From: Pseudomonadota bacterium
GTDB taxonomy: Bacteria; Pseudomonadota; Alphaproteobacteria; Sphingomonadales; Sphingomonadaceae
DNA: 64,000 nt
Direction of reading: 5' to 3'
NCBI GenBank assembly: GCA_020160755.1
Contig: JAIUPN010000008.1
Coordinates: 1-64,000, forward strand
Within the stretch, counting starts at the first letter, position 1, and the number at the start of each line of letters is the position of its first letter. Of the stretch, positions 8,193-16,379 are shown in pieces. A program made the translations under genes and the position numbers. The notes under the pieces are model-generated. The model ran no database searches. It was not told the origin of the DNA and saw nothing but the letters and a program-made list of their open reading frames with translations.

Positions 8193-8689
8193 TCGCGGCG
8201 CTGCTGTTCGTCGCGGCGCTCGCCGCCGATCCCCTCATCGCGCCGCCTCAGGCGACCGCTGCGTTTCCGGCGCTGCCTGCACCGATTGCCGAAACCGACG
8301 TGCGCGAATTCGCCGCGATCGCCGGGCGCAAGGTGGCCGGGCGCCCGGTCGGCGGTCCCTATGTCAATGCCGACAAGGTGCTGCTGATCGCGCGCGACGA
8401 CAAAGGCTTTCCGGTGATCGCGGCGAGTATCGGCTTCCCTTCGCGTCAGTCGCTTCCTCCACCGCCCAAGGGTACGTTGGCGATCGTCCGGCTGCACCAG
8501 CGGTCCGAAACGACCGTCCCCGGGCCGACCCCCGATGACCTCGCATTCGTCGCCGCGAACAAGCTACCGCTGTTCGTGATCGGCGAATGGGCGCGCCCCG
8601 CGCCGATGTGGGAAGTCGCGTGGATCGACGACGCCGTGCGGTACCGCAACATCGGCGAGGTCGGCGAAATCGGCCCCTGGCAGGACTGA
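8189..8689 (+). CDS. Hypothetical protein, probably exported
   Basis: A 166-residue ORF starting with TTG inside the polA stop (4-nt TTGA overlap), so translation is probably coupled. The first ~18 residues (MIAALLFVAALAADPLIA) look like a short signal peptide. The C-terminal part contains VPGPTPDDLAFVAANKLPLFVIGEW, a pattern reminiscent of JAB/DUF4329-type proteins (P-S/T-x-x-D-L followed by a strand), but the catalytic His-x-His is not visible. No function is claimed. Position and codon use support a real gene. Confidence 0.6.
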   Translation: MIAALLFVAALAADPLIAPPQATAAFPALPAPIAETDVREFAAIAGRKVAGRPVGGPYVNADKVLLIARDDKGFPVIAASIGFPSRQSLPPPPKGTLAIVRLHQRSETTVPGPTPDDLAFVAANKLPLFVIGEWARPAPMWEVAWIDDAVRYRNIGEVGEIGPWQD

Positions 8690-8807
8690 TCGTCGTACCC
8701 ACGCGGCGCGCGACCGCCCTGCCCTTTCGCAAATCAGACTTTGCCTCTATGACGCCGCGATGACATCCGGCCGGCACTTTTGTGACAGTCGGCAGCAAAG
8801 GGTCCTC

Positions 8808-9482
8808 ATGAGCAAGTTCGAACCCGTCGCCAAGGCGCCGGTCCGCATTCAGCAGAATATCCTTGCGCGCAGCGAGCGCCGTCTTCTCAATTGGTTATGC
8901 GCACGCCTTCCCGGCTGGGTGACACCCGACCAGCTCACCACGCTGGGCTTTGCCGGCGCCGTGCTGGTGGCGGCGGGCTATGTGCTCAGCTGGTTCGACA
9001 GTGAATGGCTCAGCCTCTCGCTCGTCGGCTATATCGTCAACTGGTTCGGCGATTCGCTCGACGGCAGCCTTGCGCGCTGGCGCGGTATCGAGCGGCCCAA
9101 TTATGGCTATTTCGTCGATCACAGCGTCGATGCGCTAGCGACATTGCTGATGATCAGCGCGATCGGGATGAGCCCCTATATGCGGCTCGACGTCGCGCTG
9201 ATGGCGGTGATCGGCTATTTCCTGCTGTCGATCCATACCTTCATCGCCGCGAAGGTCGTCGGCGAATTCCGCCTGTCCTATATGGCCGGAGGCCCGACCG
9301 AGCTGCGCCTGATGCTGATGGCGATGACGATCGCGATGCCGATCATCGGCGGCGGCGATATCCACGGCACCAATTTCTCGGTCTTCGACCTGTTCGCACT
9401 CGTCGTCTCGAGCATCCTTGTGACGCTGTTCATCGTCCAGACGTCGGCGACCGCGCGGATGCTGCGTCGCCGCGGCGGCTAG
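8808..9482 (+). CDS. CDP-alcohol phosphatidyltransferase family membrane protein
   Basis: A 224-residue integral membrane enzyme. It carries the family motif D-x2-D-G-x2-A-R-x9-G-x3-D-x3-D starting at DSLDGSLARW, with all four aspartates present. About six hydrophobic helices follow the usual pattern. Family members join a CDP-activated lipid to an alcohol such as inositol, glycerol phosphate or serine; the acceptor cannot be told from the sequence. I chose the ATG at 8808 (AAGGG about 6 nt upstream) over an in-frame ATG at 8760. The gene stands alone, and its stop lies 3 nt from the end of the opposing pheA. Confidence 0.85.
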   Translation: MSKFEPVAKAPVRIQQNILARSERRLLNWLCARLPGWVTPDQLTTLGFAGAVLVAAGYVLSWFDSEWLSLSLVGYIVNWFGDSLDGSLARWRGIERPNYGYFVDHSVDALATLLMISAIGMSPYMRLDVALMAVIGYFLLSIHTFIAAKVVGEFRLSYMAGGPTELRLMLMAMTIAMPIIGGGDIHGTNFSVFDLFALVVSSILVTLFIVQTSATARMLRRRGG

Positions 9483-9485
9483 CCG

Positions 9486-10379
9486 TTAACTGCGAACCCG
9501 CGCCTGCGGATAGGTGCCGAGCAGGCGCAGCGATTTGGTCTGGAAATCGAGTTCTTCGAGCGCGCGGTCGATCCGTTCGTCGCCCGGCGCGCCGACAATA
9601 TCGCAATAGAATTGCGTCGCGGCAAAGCTGTCGCCGGCCTGGTAGCTTTCGAGCTTCGTCATGTTGACCCCGTTGGTCGCGAAGCCGCCGAGCGCCTTGT
9701 AGAGCGCCGCGGGGATGTTCTTCACCTCGAACATGAAGGTCGTCATCAGCGGCCCTTCGACGCCCGCGAAATCGGTCAGCGGCTGGCGCGCGAGCACGAC
9801 GAAGCGCGTCGTATTATGGTCGGCATCTTCCATCCCGGTGCCATGGAGCGTGAGCCCGTAGAGTTCGGCCGCATGCGGCGGCGCCAGCGCGGCCAGCCCC
9901 ACCTCGTCGCTATCTGCGACCCACGCCGCGGCACCCGCGGTGTCGCTGTGCGCGACGGGTGCGATGCCGTTGGCGCGCAGCCAGTGGCGGCACTGGCCGA
10001 GCGCCTGTTCATGGCTCATCGCGCGCGTCACGGGCCCGAGGTCGCGGCTCATCAGGCCATAACGGATCGGCAGGAAATGCTCGCCGACGATCGACAGGCC
10101 AGATTCGGGGAGCAGGAAGTGGATGTCGGCAACGCGGCCGTGCAGGCTGTTCTCGATCGGGATGATCGCGCGGTCGACGCGGCCGTCGCGCACGGCATCG
10201 ATCGCGTCCTGAAACGCATAGCAGGGCATCGGCAGCGAGCTCGGATCATATTCGCGCGCCGCAAGATCGCTGTTCGCGCCGGGGGCGCCCTGAAACGCCA
10301 GTCCGCGCGCCGGCTCGACGAGCGCCGCCGCCCGCATATCGTCGACCAGATGCTGTGCCGAAGCCGAATAACTGCCCAT
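9486..10379 (-). CDS. pheA: Prephenate dehydratase
   Basis: A monofunctional prephenate dehydratase of 297 residues, making phenylpyruvate for phenylalanine. The catalytic domain begins GLAFQGAPGANSDLAARE, with IPIENSLHGRV and the catalytic Thr in HNTTRFVVLA. A C-terminal ACT domain (about 205-290; NGVNMTKLESY, FAATQFYCDIVG) should bind Phe for feedback control. No chorismate mutase domain is fused. The start is the ATG at 10379 with GGGAAGG upstream; the longer frame to 10511 is Arg-rich and rejected. Confidence 0.93.
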   Translation of the reverse strand: MGSYSASAQHLVDDMRAAALVEPARGLAFQGAPGANSDLAAREYDPSSLPMPCYAFQDAIDAVRDGRVDRAIIPIENSLHGRVADIHFLLPESGLSIVGEHFLPIRYGLMSRDLGPVTRAMSHEQALGQCRHWLRANGIAPVAHSDTAGAAAWVADSDEVGLAALAPPHAAELYGLTLHGTGMEDADHNTTRFVVLARQPLTDFAGVEGPLMTTFMFEVKNIPAALYKALGGFATNGVNMTKLESYQAGDSFAATQFYCDIVGAPGDERIDRALEELDFQTKSLRLLGTYPQARVRS

Positions 10380-10560
10380 GATTGCCTTCCCACACTTGAA
10401 CCGCGGCGCATAGCGACCCCGCCCCCCACGTGCAACCGGCGCGCTCGGCGGTCCCTCACGCAATTTCATCCTCTTGCGCCGCCGTCGCCGCGCCAGTAAG
10501 GGAGCGTCCAAATCAAATATGCGCCCGGCAAGCGGGCGTCAGCTAACGGGGCTGCTACGC

Positions 10561-11214
10561 ATGGACAATCGCAACAATACTATTGCCGGATGGGTGCTGT
10601 TCGCCGGCATTTGCGCGCTGGGCCTGACGGTCGGGTCGAGCATGTTGTTCGCCAGCCACAATCCTGAAAAGCCCGGTTATCCGATCGAAGACGCCGATGG
10701 CGGCGCCGGTGGCGGCGAATCGGCCGTGCCGCTCCCCAACCTGCTCGCTGCCGCCGATCCGGCGAAGGGCGAAGCGGTGTTCGCAAAATGCGCCGCGTGC
10801 CACACGATCGCATCGGGCGGCGCCAACGGCATCGGCCCGAATCTGTTCGGCACGATGGGCGAGGAAATCGGCCACGGCAAGCATGGCTTCGCCTTCTCGG
10901 CCGCGCTTGCCGGAATGGGCGGCAGCTGGGACTTCGAAAAGATGAACGCGTGGCTGACCAGCCCGCGCAAATTTGCCCCGGGCACCAAAATGTCTTTCGC
11001 GGGCCTGTCGAGCCCCGAAGATCGCGCCAATCTGATCGTCTATCTGAACGCGCAGGGTTCGAACCTGCCGCTGCCCGCCGCCGAGGCTACAGCCGCACCG
11101 GCCGACGGCGCCGCGCCCGCGGAAACCGCAGCGGCGACCCCCGCGGCCGAAGGTGCAGCAGCACCGGCCGCCGACGCCGCGGCAGCGCCCGCCCCGGCCG
11201 AAGCCAAGAAATAA
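10561..11214 (+). CDS. Membrane-anchored cytochrome c (CycM-like)
   Basis: A 217-residue class I cytochrome c. An uncleaved N-terminal helix (residues ~10-30) anchors it in the inner membrane with the haem domain in the periplasm. The haem site is CAACH (77-81), the axial Met lies in GTKMSF (144), and GIGPNLFG is typical. This architecture is that of CycM/cytochrome c552, which carries electrons from the bc1 complex to the aa3 oxidase. A C-terminal tail of ~45 residues is almost only Ala, Pro and Glu and looks disordered. The ATG at 10561 replaces an Arg-rich 29-residue extension. The stop overlaps the next cytochrome start by 1 nt (TAATG). Confidence 0.92.
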   Translation: MDNRNNTIAGWVLFAGICALGLTVGSSMLFASHNPEKPGYPIEDADGGAGGGESAVPLPNLLAAADPAKGEAVFAKCAACHTIASGGANGIGPNLFGTMGEEIGHGKHGFAFSAALAGMGGSWDFEKMNAWLTSPRKFAPGTKMSFAGLSSPEDRANLIVYLNAQGSNLPLPAAEATAAPADGAAPAETAAATPAAEGAAAPAADAAAAPAPAEAKK

Positions 11215-11648
11215 TGCGGCTCACGCCCGTCCTTCTGGCGGGCGCGCTGACGCTCGCCGGGTGCGGCAAGAGCGAGCCTCCCGCCGAGGCGCCTGCGACG
11301 GGCGAAACCGGCGTCGAGGCACCCGCACCTGCCGTCGCACCGACCGCCGCGATGGGCGAGCAAATCTTCCGGCGCTGCGTCGCCTGTCACACGATCGACA
11401 AGGGTGGATCCAATGGCATCGGCCCCAACCTGCACGGCGTTGTCGGCGCCGCGGTCGCGTCAAAGCCCGATTTTTCCTATTCGGGCGCGATGAAAGCGAA
11501 AGGCGGCGTCTGGAACGAAGCCGCGCTCGACACCTATCTCAAGGCGCCGATGAAAGCGGTGCCGGGCACGCGCATGGCCTTTGCCGGCGTGATCGACGAC
11601 GCCGACCGCAAGGCGCTGATCCTCTTCCTGGCAGAACAGTCGAAGTGA
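11214..11648 (+). CDS. Cytochrome c, predicted lipoprotein
   Basis: A 144-residue cytochrome c with a type II signal peptide (lipobox LAGC, C17), so probably lipid-anchored. An acidic Pro/Ala linker follows, then a single haem domain: CVACH (55-59), GIGPNLHG and axial Met at GTRMAF (121). It is clearly paralogous to the preceding cytochrome, with which it overlaps by 1 nt; a tandem duplication with a change of anchor type is likely. It probably shares the electron-carrier role. A strong hairpin (11697-11725) follows. Confidence 0.9.
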   Translation: MRLTPVLLAGALTLAGCGKSEPPAEAPATGETGVEAPAPAVAPTAAMGEQIFRRCVACHTIDKGGSNGIGPNLHGVVGAAVASKPDFSYSGAMKAKGGVWNEAALDTYLKAPMKAVPGTRMAFAGVIDDADRKALILFLAEQSK

Positions 11649-11696
11649 CCTGAAAATCCTGCCTGTGACGAAGTCATGGGGAGGTGGCAGCGCCCT

Positions 11697-11725
11697 TCCT
11701 CCCCGCCGCGGCGCGGCAGGGAGGA
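11697..11725. terminator. Hairpin between convergent genes
   Basis: TCCTCCC (11697-11703) pairs with GGGAGGA (11719-11725), and GCCGC (11705-11709) with GCGGC (11713-11717), leaving a 3-nt loop and one mismatch. It sits between the ends of the cytochrome gene and the opposing LOG gene. It lacks a T-tract, so it could be a transcript-end hairpin or an intergenic repeat unit. Confidence 0.45.
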
Positions 11726-11734
11726 TCAGGAATC

Positions 11735-12607
11735 TCAATGATGCTCGATATTCGCGTAGAAATCGGTGACGATCTTCCACGCCTCGTCGGCGGTCTCGAC
11801 GAATTTGAACAGGTCGAGGTCGCGCGCGCTCACCACGCCCTCTTCGACCAGCGCCTCGAAATTGACGACGCGTTGCCAGAATTCCTTGCCGAACAGCACA
11901 ATCGGGATCGGCTTGATCTTGCCCGTCTGGATCAGCGTGAGCAGTTCGAACATCTCGTCGAACGTCCCGAAACCGCCGGGGAAGACCGCGACCGCGCGCG
12001 CGCGCAACAGGAAGTGCATCTTGCGGAGCGCGAAATAGTGGAACTGGAAACTGAGCGAAGGGGTGACGAAGCGGTTCGGCGCCTGTTCGTGCGGCAGCAC
12101 GATGTTCAGCCCGACCGATTCGCGGCCTTCGTCATCGGCGCCGCGGTTCGCGGCTTCCATGATCGACGGCCCGCCGCCCGAGCAGACGACGAAATGACGA
12201 CAGCCCTTGTCGTCGCACGGATATTGGCTCGCCAGCCGCGCGAGCGCGCGCGCCTCGTCATAATATTTCGCCTTGTCTTTCAGACGGCGCGCGATGTTGC
12301 GCTGCACATCGTCGGTCGCCGCCGTTTCCAGCGCGTCGGCCTGTGACGGTTCGGGGATGCGCGCCGAGCCATAGATGACCAGCGTCGATTCGATGCCGGC
12401 TTCGTCGAGCAACAATTCGGGCTTCAGCAGTTCGAGCTGGAAGCGAACAGGACGCAAGTCCTCGCGCAGCAGGAAATCCTTGTCCTGGAACGCCAGCTTG
12501 TAGGCGGGATGTGCCGTCTGCGGGGTGGTGGTCGCCTGTTTGGCGAACTGCGCGTCGTCCTTGGCTTTGTGGAAACGCGAACGATGGGGTTGTTTATCTT
12601 CTGCCAT
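11735..12607 (-). CDS. LOG-family (TIGR00730-type) Rossmann-fold protein
   Basis: A 290-residue member of the lysine-decarboxylase-like (LOG) family. Members tested in other organisms are nucleotide-5'-monophosphate phosphoribohydrolases that can release cytokinin-type bases. The two key motifs are intact: CSGGGPSIMEAANRGA and the active-site loop FPGGFGTFDEMFE. It is longer than the ~190-residue minimal form because of an N-terminal extension of ~80 residues (LAFQDKDFLLREDLRPVRFQ) typical of the bacterial large subtype. The stretch YGSARIPEP opens the Rossmann part. The physiological substrate is unknown. Confidence 0.85.
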   Translation of the reverse strand: MAEDKQPHRSRFHKAKDDAQFAKQATTTPQTAHPAYKLAFQDKDFLLREDLRPVRFQLELLKPELLLDEAGIESTLVIYGSARIPEPSQADALETAATDDVQRNIARRLKDKAKYYDEARALARLASQYPCDDKGCRHFVVCSGGGPSIMEAANRGADDEGRESVGLNIVLPHEQAPNRFVTPSLSFQFHYFALRKMHFLLRARAVAVFPGGFGTFDEMFELLTLIQTGKIKPIPIVLFGKEFWQRVVNFEALVEEGVVSARDLDLFKFVETADEAWKIVTDFYANIEHH

Positions 12608-12655
12608 TAGCGGACGGCTAGCCGCTTAGCGTGACTTTGCCAAGACGGAGGGTGC

Positions 12656-13357
12656 TCAGCGGCAGTAGCCGTTGCCGCTCATATCGAAATGGAAATGATT
12701 ATAATGCGCCGCGTTGTAGTCGGGACCGAGCACCGTACCGAAGCGGCGGCAGCCCGACTTGTGCAGCGCGCGGAGGAAATCCTGCGACGATTTGTCGCCG
12801 GTCCAGCCGCCGTCGAGCATGACGCGCCGGCCGTCGGCGAGCAGAAAGCCCGATACGTCGATCGCATTCGAAAAGGCGTGCTGCGACATTCGGCCCGACC
12901 GGCCGCCATAGATGTTGCGGCAGCTGTAAGTGCCGAAGGTCTCGATCTTCACGACTTCCTGCCCCAGATATTTCCGCGCCGCAGGTTTGACCGCATATTG
13001 CACCCAGGCCGCAAAATTCTTCGCGAGCGGACAGGTCATCGCGCCGAGCCCCGACACCGGGGTGCCGATGTCGAGCAGCTTCACCGAATCGATCGAGGTG
13101 CAGCCGCCGCCATGATCCTGGTTCGGCAGCGGGGTGAAGCGCACACCTGCCTGCTTGAGGTCGAACGCGCATTGTTGTGCTTCGGCGCTGGTGAAGGACG
13201 GGGTACCGACCACCTGCGGGCGGTTCGGCTTGGTCGTCGTCGATTGTTTGCCGCCGCCATTCTTCATTACGTCGGGAGCGCCGAAACAGGCGGATAGTGC
13301 CAGCGCCGCGGTGGCGGCGATCAGGATCCGGGGCTTCAAGAAAGTCGGGATCGGCAT
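12656..13357 (-). CDS. Extensin-like C-terminal domain lipoprotein
   Basis: A 233-residue predicted lipoprotein (lipobox LSAC, C24) with an extensin-like C-terminal domain. The domain shows paired cysteines (CAFDL, GGCTSI, TCPLAK, YSCRNI) and the metal-site-like GRMSQHAFSNAIDVSGF and YNAAHYNHFHFD motifs. This His-Asp-His arrangement is like the M15/DUF882 D-Ala-D-Ala peptidase fold, so a role in peptidoglycan or envelope processing is plausible but unproven. The gene stands alone, transcribed away from serC. Confidence 0.85.
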   Translation of the reverse strand: MPIPTFLKPRILIAATAALALSACFGAPDVMKNGGGKQSTTTKPNRPQVVGTPSFTSAEAQQCAFDLKQAGVRFTPLPNQDHGGGCTSIDSVKLLDIGTPVSGLGAMTCPLAKNFAAWVQYAVKPAARKYLGQEVVKIETFGTYSCRNIYGGRSGRMSQHAFSNAIDVSGFLLADGRRVMLDGGWTGDKSSQDFLRALHKSGCRRFGTVLGPDYNAAHYNHFHFDMSGNGYCR

Positions 13358-13443
13358 GGCGTCAAATTACCGACGAAATGGTTAACAAGCCGTATACCTT
13401 TTCCTCCACTCGTCGAAAATTTCGCGCGGCCCGTGCAATTTGT

Positions 13444-13476
13444 TTGACAGTTGCGCGCCCGACCCTAAACGCGGCG
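13444..13476 (+). promoter_or_regulatory. Possible serC promoter
   Basis: TTGACA at 13444-13449 matches the -35 consensus perfectly. A weak -10 candidate (CTAAAC, 13465-13470) follows at 15-nt spacing. Transcription would start just before or within the leader hairpins. The -10 call is uncertain. Confidence 0.4.
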
Positions 13477-13522
13477 CCGGGCCACGCGGTCCCAACGCCG
13501 CGCGAGCTCTCTGCAAGGAGAG
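13470..13522 (+). ncRNA. Probable serC leader RNA motif
   Basis: Two adjacent hairpins lie directly before serC. The first pairs CGCGGCG (13470-13476) with CGCCGCG (13496-13502), with an inner GGGCC/GGTCC helix. The second pairs CTCTC (13507-13511) with GAGAG (13518-13522) around the loop TGCAAG, and its 3' side contains the serC ribosome site AAGGAG (13515-13520). This matches the known alphaproteobacterial serC RNA motif (two hairpins upstream of serC-serA, the last holding the Shine-Dalgarno). Regulation by hiding the ribosome site is likely; the signal is not known. Confidence 0.7.
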
Positions 13523-13525
13523 ACT

Positions 13526-14656
13526 ATGATGAGTGAAGTGACGACGCCACAGGTGCGCCCGACGCGCCCCTATTTTTCTTCCGGTCCCTGCGCAAAGCCG
13601 CCGGGCTGGGATGCCTCCAAAATCGCAACCGAATCGCTGGGCCGCTCGCACCGCGCCAAGATCGGCAAGACGCGCCTCCAATATTGCATCGACCTGATGC
13701 GCGAGATGCTGCAGCTTCCCGATACGCACCGCATCGGCATCGTTCCGGGATCCGACACCGGCGCCTTTGAAATGGCGATGTGGACGATGCTCGGCGCCAA
13801 GCCCGTCACGACGCTCGCGTGGGAGAGCTTCGGCGAGGGCTGGGTCACCGATGCCGCCAAGCAGCTCAAGCTCGACCCCACCGTCATCCGCGCCGATTAC
13901 GGCCAGCTTCCCGACCTCGCGCAGGTCGACTGGTCGAACGATGTCCTGTTCACCTGGAACGGCACGACCAGCGGCGTCCGCGTCCCCGACGGCGACTGGA
14001 TCCCGGCCGATCGCGAAGGGCTGTCCTTCGCCGACTCGACCTCGGCGGTGTTCGCCTACGACCTGCCGTGGGACAAGATCGACGTCGCAACCTTCAGCTG
14101 GCAGAAAGTGCTCGGCGGCGAAGGTGGTCATGGCGTGCTGATTCTCGGCCCGCGCGCCGTCGAACGCCTCGAAACCTACACCCCCGCATGGCCGTTGCCG
14201 AAAGTGTTCCGCCTCGTTTCGAAGGGCGCGCTCGCCGAGGGCGTCTTCAAGGGCGAGACGATCAACACGCCGTCGATGCTCGCGGTCGAGGACGCGATCT
14301 TCGCGCTCGAATGGGCGAAGTCGCTCGGCGGCCTCGACGGCCTGAAAGCCCGCAGCGATGCGAACGCCGCGACGCTCGACAAGATCGTCGAAGACCGCGA
14401 ATGGCTGAGCCACCTCGCCGCCGACCCTGCCAGCCGCTCGAAGACCTCGGTCTGCCTGTCGGTTGCGGGCGCCGACGAGGGCTTCATCAAGAAGTTCGCG
14501 GGGCTGCTCGAAGCCGAAGGCGCAGCCTATGACATCGCGGGCTACCGCGACGCGCCTCCGGGCCTTCGCATCTGGTGCGGCGCGACCGTCGACACCGCCG
14601 ATGTGGAAGCACTCGGCCCGTGGCTCGACTGGGCCTACGCGAGCCTTTCGGCCTGA
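13526..14656 (+). CDS. serC: Phosphoserine aminotransferase, alphaproteobacterial type
   Basis: A PLP enzyme of 376 residues converting 3-phosphohydroxypyruvate to phosphoserine. The start is the ATG at 13526 or 13529, after AAGGAG. The N-terminus RPYFSSGPCAKPPGWD, TFSWQKVLGGEGGHGVL (PLP lysine) and FKGETINTPSMLAVED match the SerC subtype first described from Methanosarcina (TIGR01365), used by alphaproteobacteria, rather than the E. coli type. It is followed by serA 83 nt downstream, with which it forms the serine operon, and is preceded by the likely leader RNA. Confidence 0.95.
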   Translation: MMSEVTTPQVRPTRPYFSSGPCAKPPGWDASKIATESLGRSHRAKIGKTRLQYCIDLMREMLQLPDTHRIGIVPGSDTGAFEMAMWTMLGAKPVTTLAWESFGEGWVTDAAKQLKLDPTVIRADYGQLPDLAQVDWSNDVLFTWNGTTSGVRVPDGDWIPADREGLSFADSTSAVFAYDLPWDKIDVATFSWQKVLGGEGGHGVLILGPRAVERLETYTPAWPLPKVFRLVSKGALAEGVFKGETINTPSMLAVEDAIFALEWAKSLGGLDGLKARSDANAATLDKIVEDREWLSHLAADPASRSKTSVCLSVAGADEGFIKKFAGLLEAEGAAYDIAGYRDAPPGLRIWCGATVDTADVEALGPWLDWAYASLSA

Positions 14657-14666
14657 CCTTTGTGTT

Positions 14667-14726
14667 CCCCGGCGCACGCCGGGGCCATTTCCCCATTCCG
14701 CCACAGATCCCGGCTTTCGCCGGGAT
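14667..14726. repeat. Two palindromic repeat units between serC and serA
   Basis: CCCCGGC (14667-14673) pairs with GCCGGGG (14678-14684), and ATCCCGGC (14707-14714) pairs with GCCGGGAT (14719-14726) around TTTC. The CCGGC...GCCGG core is a common dispersed intergenic hairpin in sphingomonads; a related unit is at 34681-34710. It may tune the serC/serA ratio by mRNA processing. Confidence 0.6.
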
Positions 14727-14739
14727 ACGGAGACATAAA

Positions 14740-16326
14740 ATGACCGCTCCCAAAGTTCTCATTTCCGACAAGATGGATCCCAAAGCCGCCGCGATCTTCA
14801 AAGAACGCGGCATCGACGTCGACGTCATCACCGGCAAGACCAAGGACGAGCTGATCGCGATGATCGGCGACTATGACGGCCTCGCGATCCGCTCGGCCAC
14901 GAAGGTGACCGCCGACGTGCTCGCCGCCGCGACGAACCTCAAGGTCGTCGGCCGCGCCGGCATCGGCGTCGACAATGTCGACATTCCGGAGGCGTCGAAG
15001 AAGGGCGTCATCGTGATGAACACGCCGTTCGGCAACAGCATCACCACCGCCGAACATGCCATCGCGATGATGTTCGCCCTCGCGCGCCAGATTCCCGAAG
15101 CCAATGCCGGCACGCAGGCGGGCAAATGGCCGAAGAACGACTTCATGGGCGTCGAGCTCACCTCGAAGACGCTCGGCCTGATCGGCTGCGGCAACATCGG
15201 CAGCATCGTCGCCGAGCGCGCGCTGGGCCTGCGCATGAAGGTCGTCGCGTTCGACCCCTTCCTTACGCCTGAGCGCGCCATCGAGCTCGGCGTCGAAAAG
15301 GCCGATCTCGACACACTGCTCGCCAAGGCCGATTTCATCACGCTGCACACGCCGCTCACCGACCAGACGCGCAACATCCTGTCGGCCGAGAATATCGCCA
15401 AGGCGAAGAAGGGCGTGCGCATCATCAACTGCGCGCGCGGCGGCCTGATCGACGAGGCGGCGCTGAAGGACGCACTCGAAAGCGGCCATGTCGCGGGCGC
15501 GGCGCTCGACGTGTTTCAGACCGAGCCCCCGGCCGCCGATCACCCGCTCTTCAGCGCGCCGAACTTCATCTGCACCCCGCACCTCGGCGCATCGACCGAC
15601 GAGGCGCAGGTCAATGTCGCCATCCAGGTGGCCGAGCAGCTTTCGGATTATCTGCTTACCGGCGGCATCACCAACGCGCTCAACGTCCCCAGCCTGTCGG
15701 CCGAGGAAGCGCCGAAGCTGCGCCCCTATATGAGCCTTGCCGAAAAGCTCGGCAGCCTCGTCGGCCAGCTCGCGCATGACAACCTCACGACGATCTCGGT
15801 CGAGGTCGAGGGCGCCGCCGCCGAGCTCAACCTGAAGCCGATCACCGCCGCGGTGCTCACCGGCCTCATGCGCCGCTATTCGGACAGCGTGAACATGGTC
15901 AACGCCCCGCATCTGGCACGCGAACGCGGGCTCGATGTCCGCGAAGTGCGCCACGACCGTGACGGCGACTATCACACGCTCGTCCGCGTCACCGTCGCGA
16001 CCAGCGACGGCGACCGTTCGGTCGCGGGCACGCTGTTCAGCAACGGCGACCCGCGCCTCGTCGAAATGTTCGGGATCAAGGTCGAGGCCGATCTCGACGG
16101 CCACATGCTCTACATCGTCAACGAGGACGCGCCCGGCTTCATCGGCCGCATCGGCACCGCGCTCGGCGAAGCCGGGCTCAACATCGGCACCTTCCACCTC
16201 GGCCGCCGCGCCGCGGGCGGCGAAGCCGTGCTGCTGCTCAGCCTCGATTCGCCGATGCCCGAACCTTTGCTGTGGCAGCTCTGCCAGCTTCCCGGCGTGA
16301 AGACGGTGAAGGGTTTGAAGTTCTGA
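14740..16326 (+). CDS. serA: D-3-phosphoglycerate dehydrogenase
   Basis: The first enzyme of serine synthesis, oxidising 3-phosphoglycerate with NAD. At 528 residues it is the long form. Order: substrate-binding part; Rossmann NAD domain with GLIGCGNIGSIVAERALGL; catalytic Arg in NCARGGLIDE; catalytic His in CTPHLGASTDEAQ; then an intervening ASB domain and a C-terminal ACT domain (LYIVNEDAPGFIGRIGTALG), expected to sense serine. I chose the ATG at 14740 with GGAG upstream. The longer frame reads through the intergenic palindromes and is rejected. Confidence 0.96.
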   Translation: MTAPKVLISDKMDPKAAAIFKERGIDVDVITGKTKDELIAMIGDYDGLAIRSATKVTADVLAAATNLKVVGRAGIGVDNVDIPEASKKGVIVMNTPFGNSITTAEHAIAMMFALARQIPEANAGTQAGKWPKNDFMGVELTSKTLGLIGCGNIGSIVAERALGLRMKVVAFDPFLTPERAIELGVEKADLDTLLAKADFITLHTPLTDQTRNILSAENIAKAKKGVRIINCARGGLIDEAALKDALESGHVAGAALDVFQTEPPAADHPLFSAPNFICTPHLGASTDEAQVNVAIQVAEQLSDYLLTGGITNALNVPSLSAEEAPKLRPYMSLAEKLGSLVGQLAHDNLTTISVEVEGAAAELNLKPITAAVLTGLMRRYSDSVNMVNAPHLARERGLDVREVRHDRDGDYHTLVRVTVATSDGDRSVAGTLFSNGDPRLVEMFGIKVEADLDGHMLYIVNEDAPGFIGRIGTALGEAGLNIGTFHLGRRAAGGEAVLLLSLDSPMPEPLLWQLCQLPGVKTVKGLKF

Positions 16327-16332
16327 TCATCC

Positions 16333-16359
16333 GGCGGGAGCGGTTGAAACGCTCCCGCC
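16333..16359 (+). terminator. 10-bp perfect hairpin between serA and hisZ
   Basis: GGCGGGAGCG (16333-16342) pairs perfectly with CGCTCCCGCC (16350-16359) around a 7-nt loop, starting 6 nt after the serA stop. No T-run follows, so it is more likely an attenuating or processing hairpin than a strong intrinsic terminator. Confidence 0.55.
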
Positions 16360-16379
16360 ACCCGCCTAAGGCCGCACGC

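Noticed and set aside
11649..11734. Intrinsic terminator after the cytochrome pair
   Set aside because: A strong hairpin is present but no T-tract on either strand, so it is listed only as a low-confidence terminator-like hairpin.
14635..16197. 520-codon reverse ORF opposite serA
   Set aside because: Shadow ORF; no domain, no ribosome site, and composition dominated by Arg, Asp and Val as expected for the antisense of this codon use.
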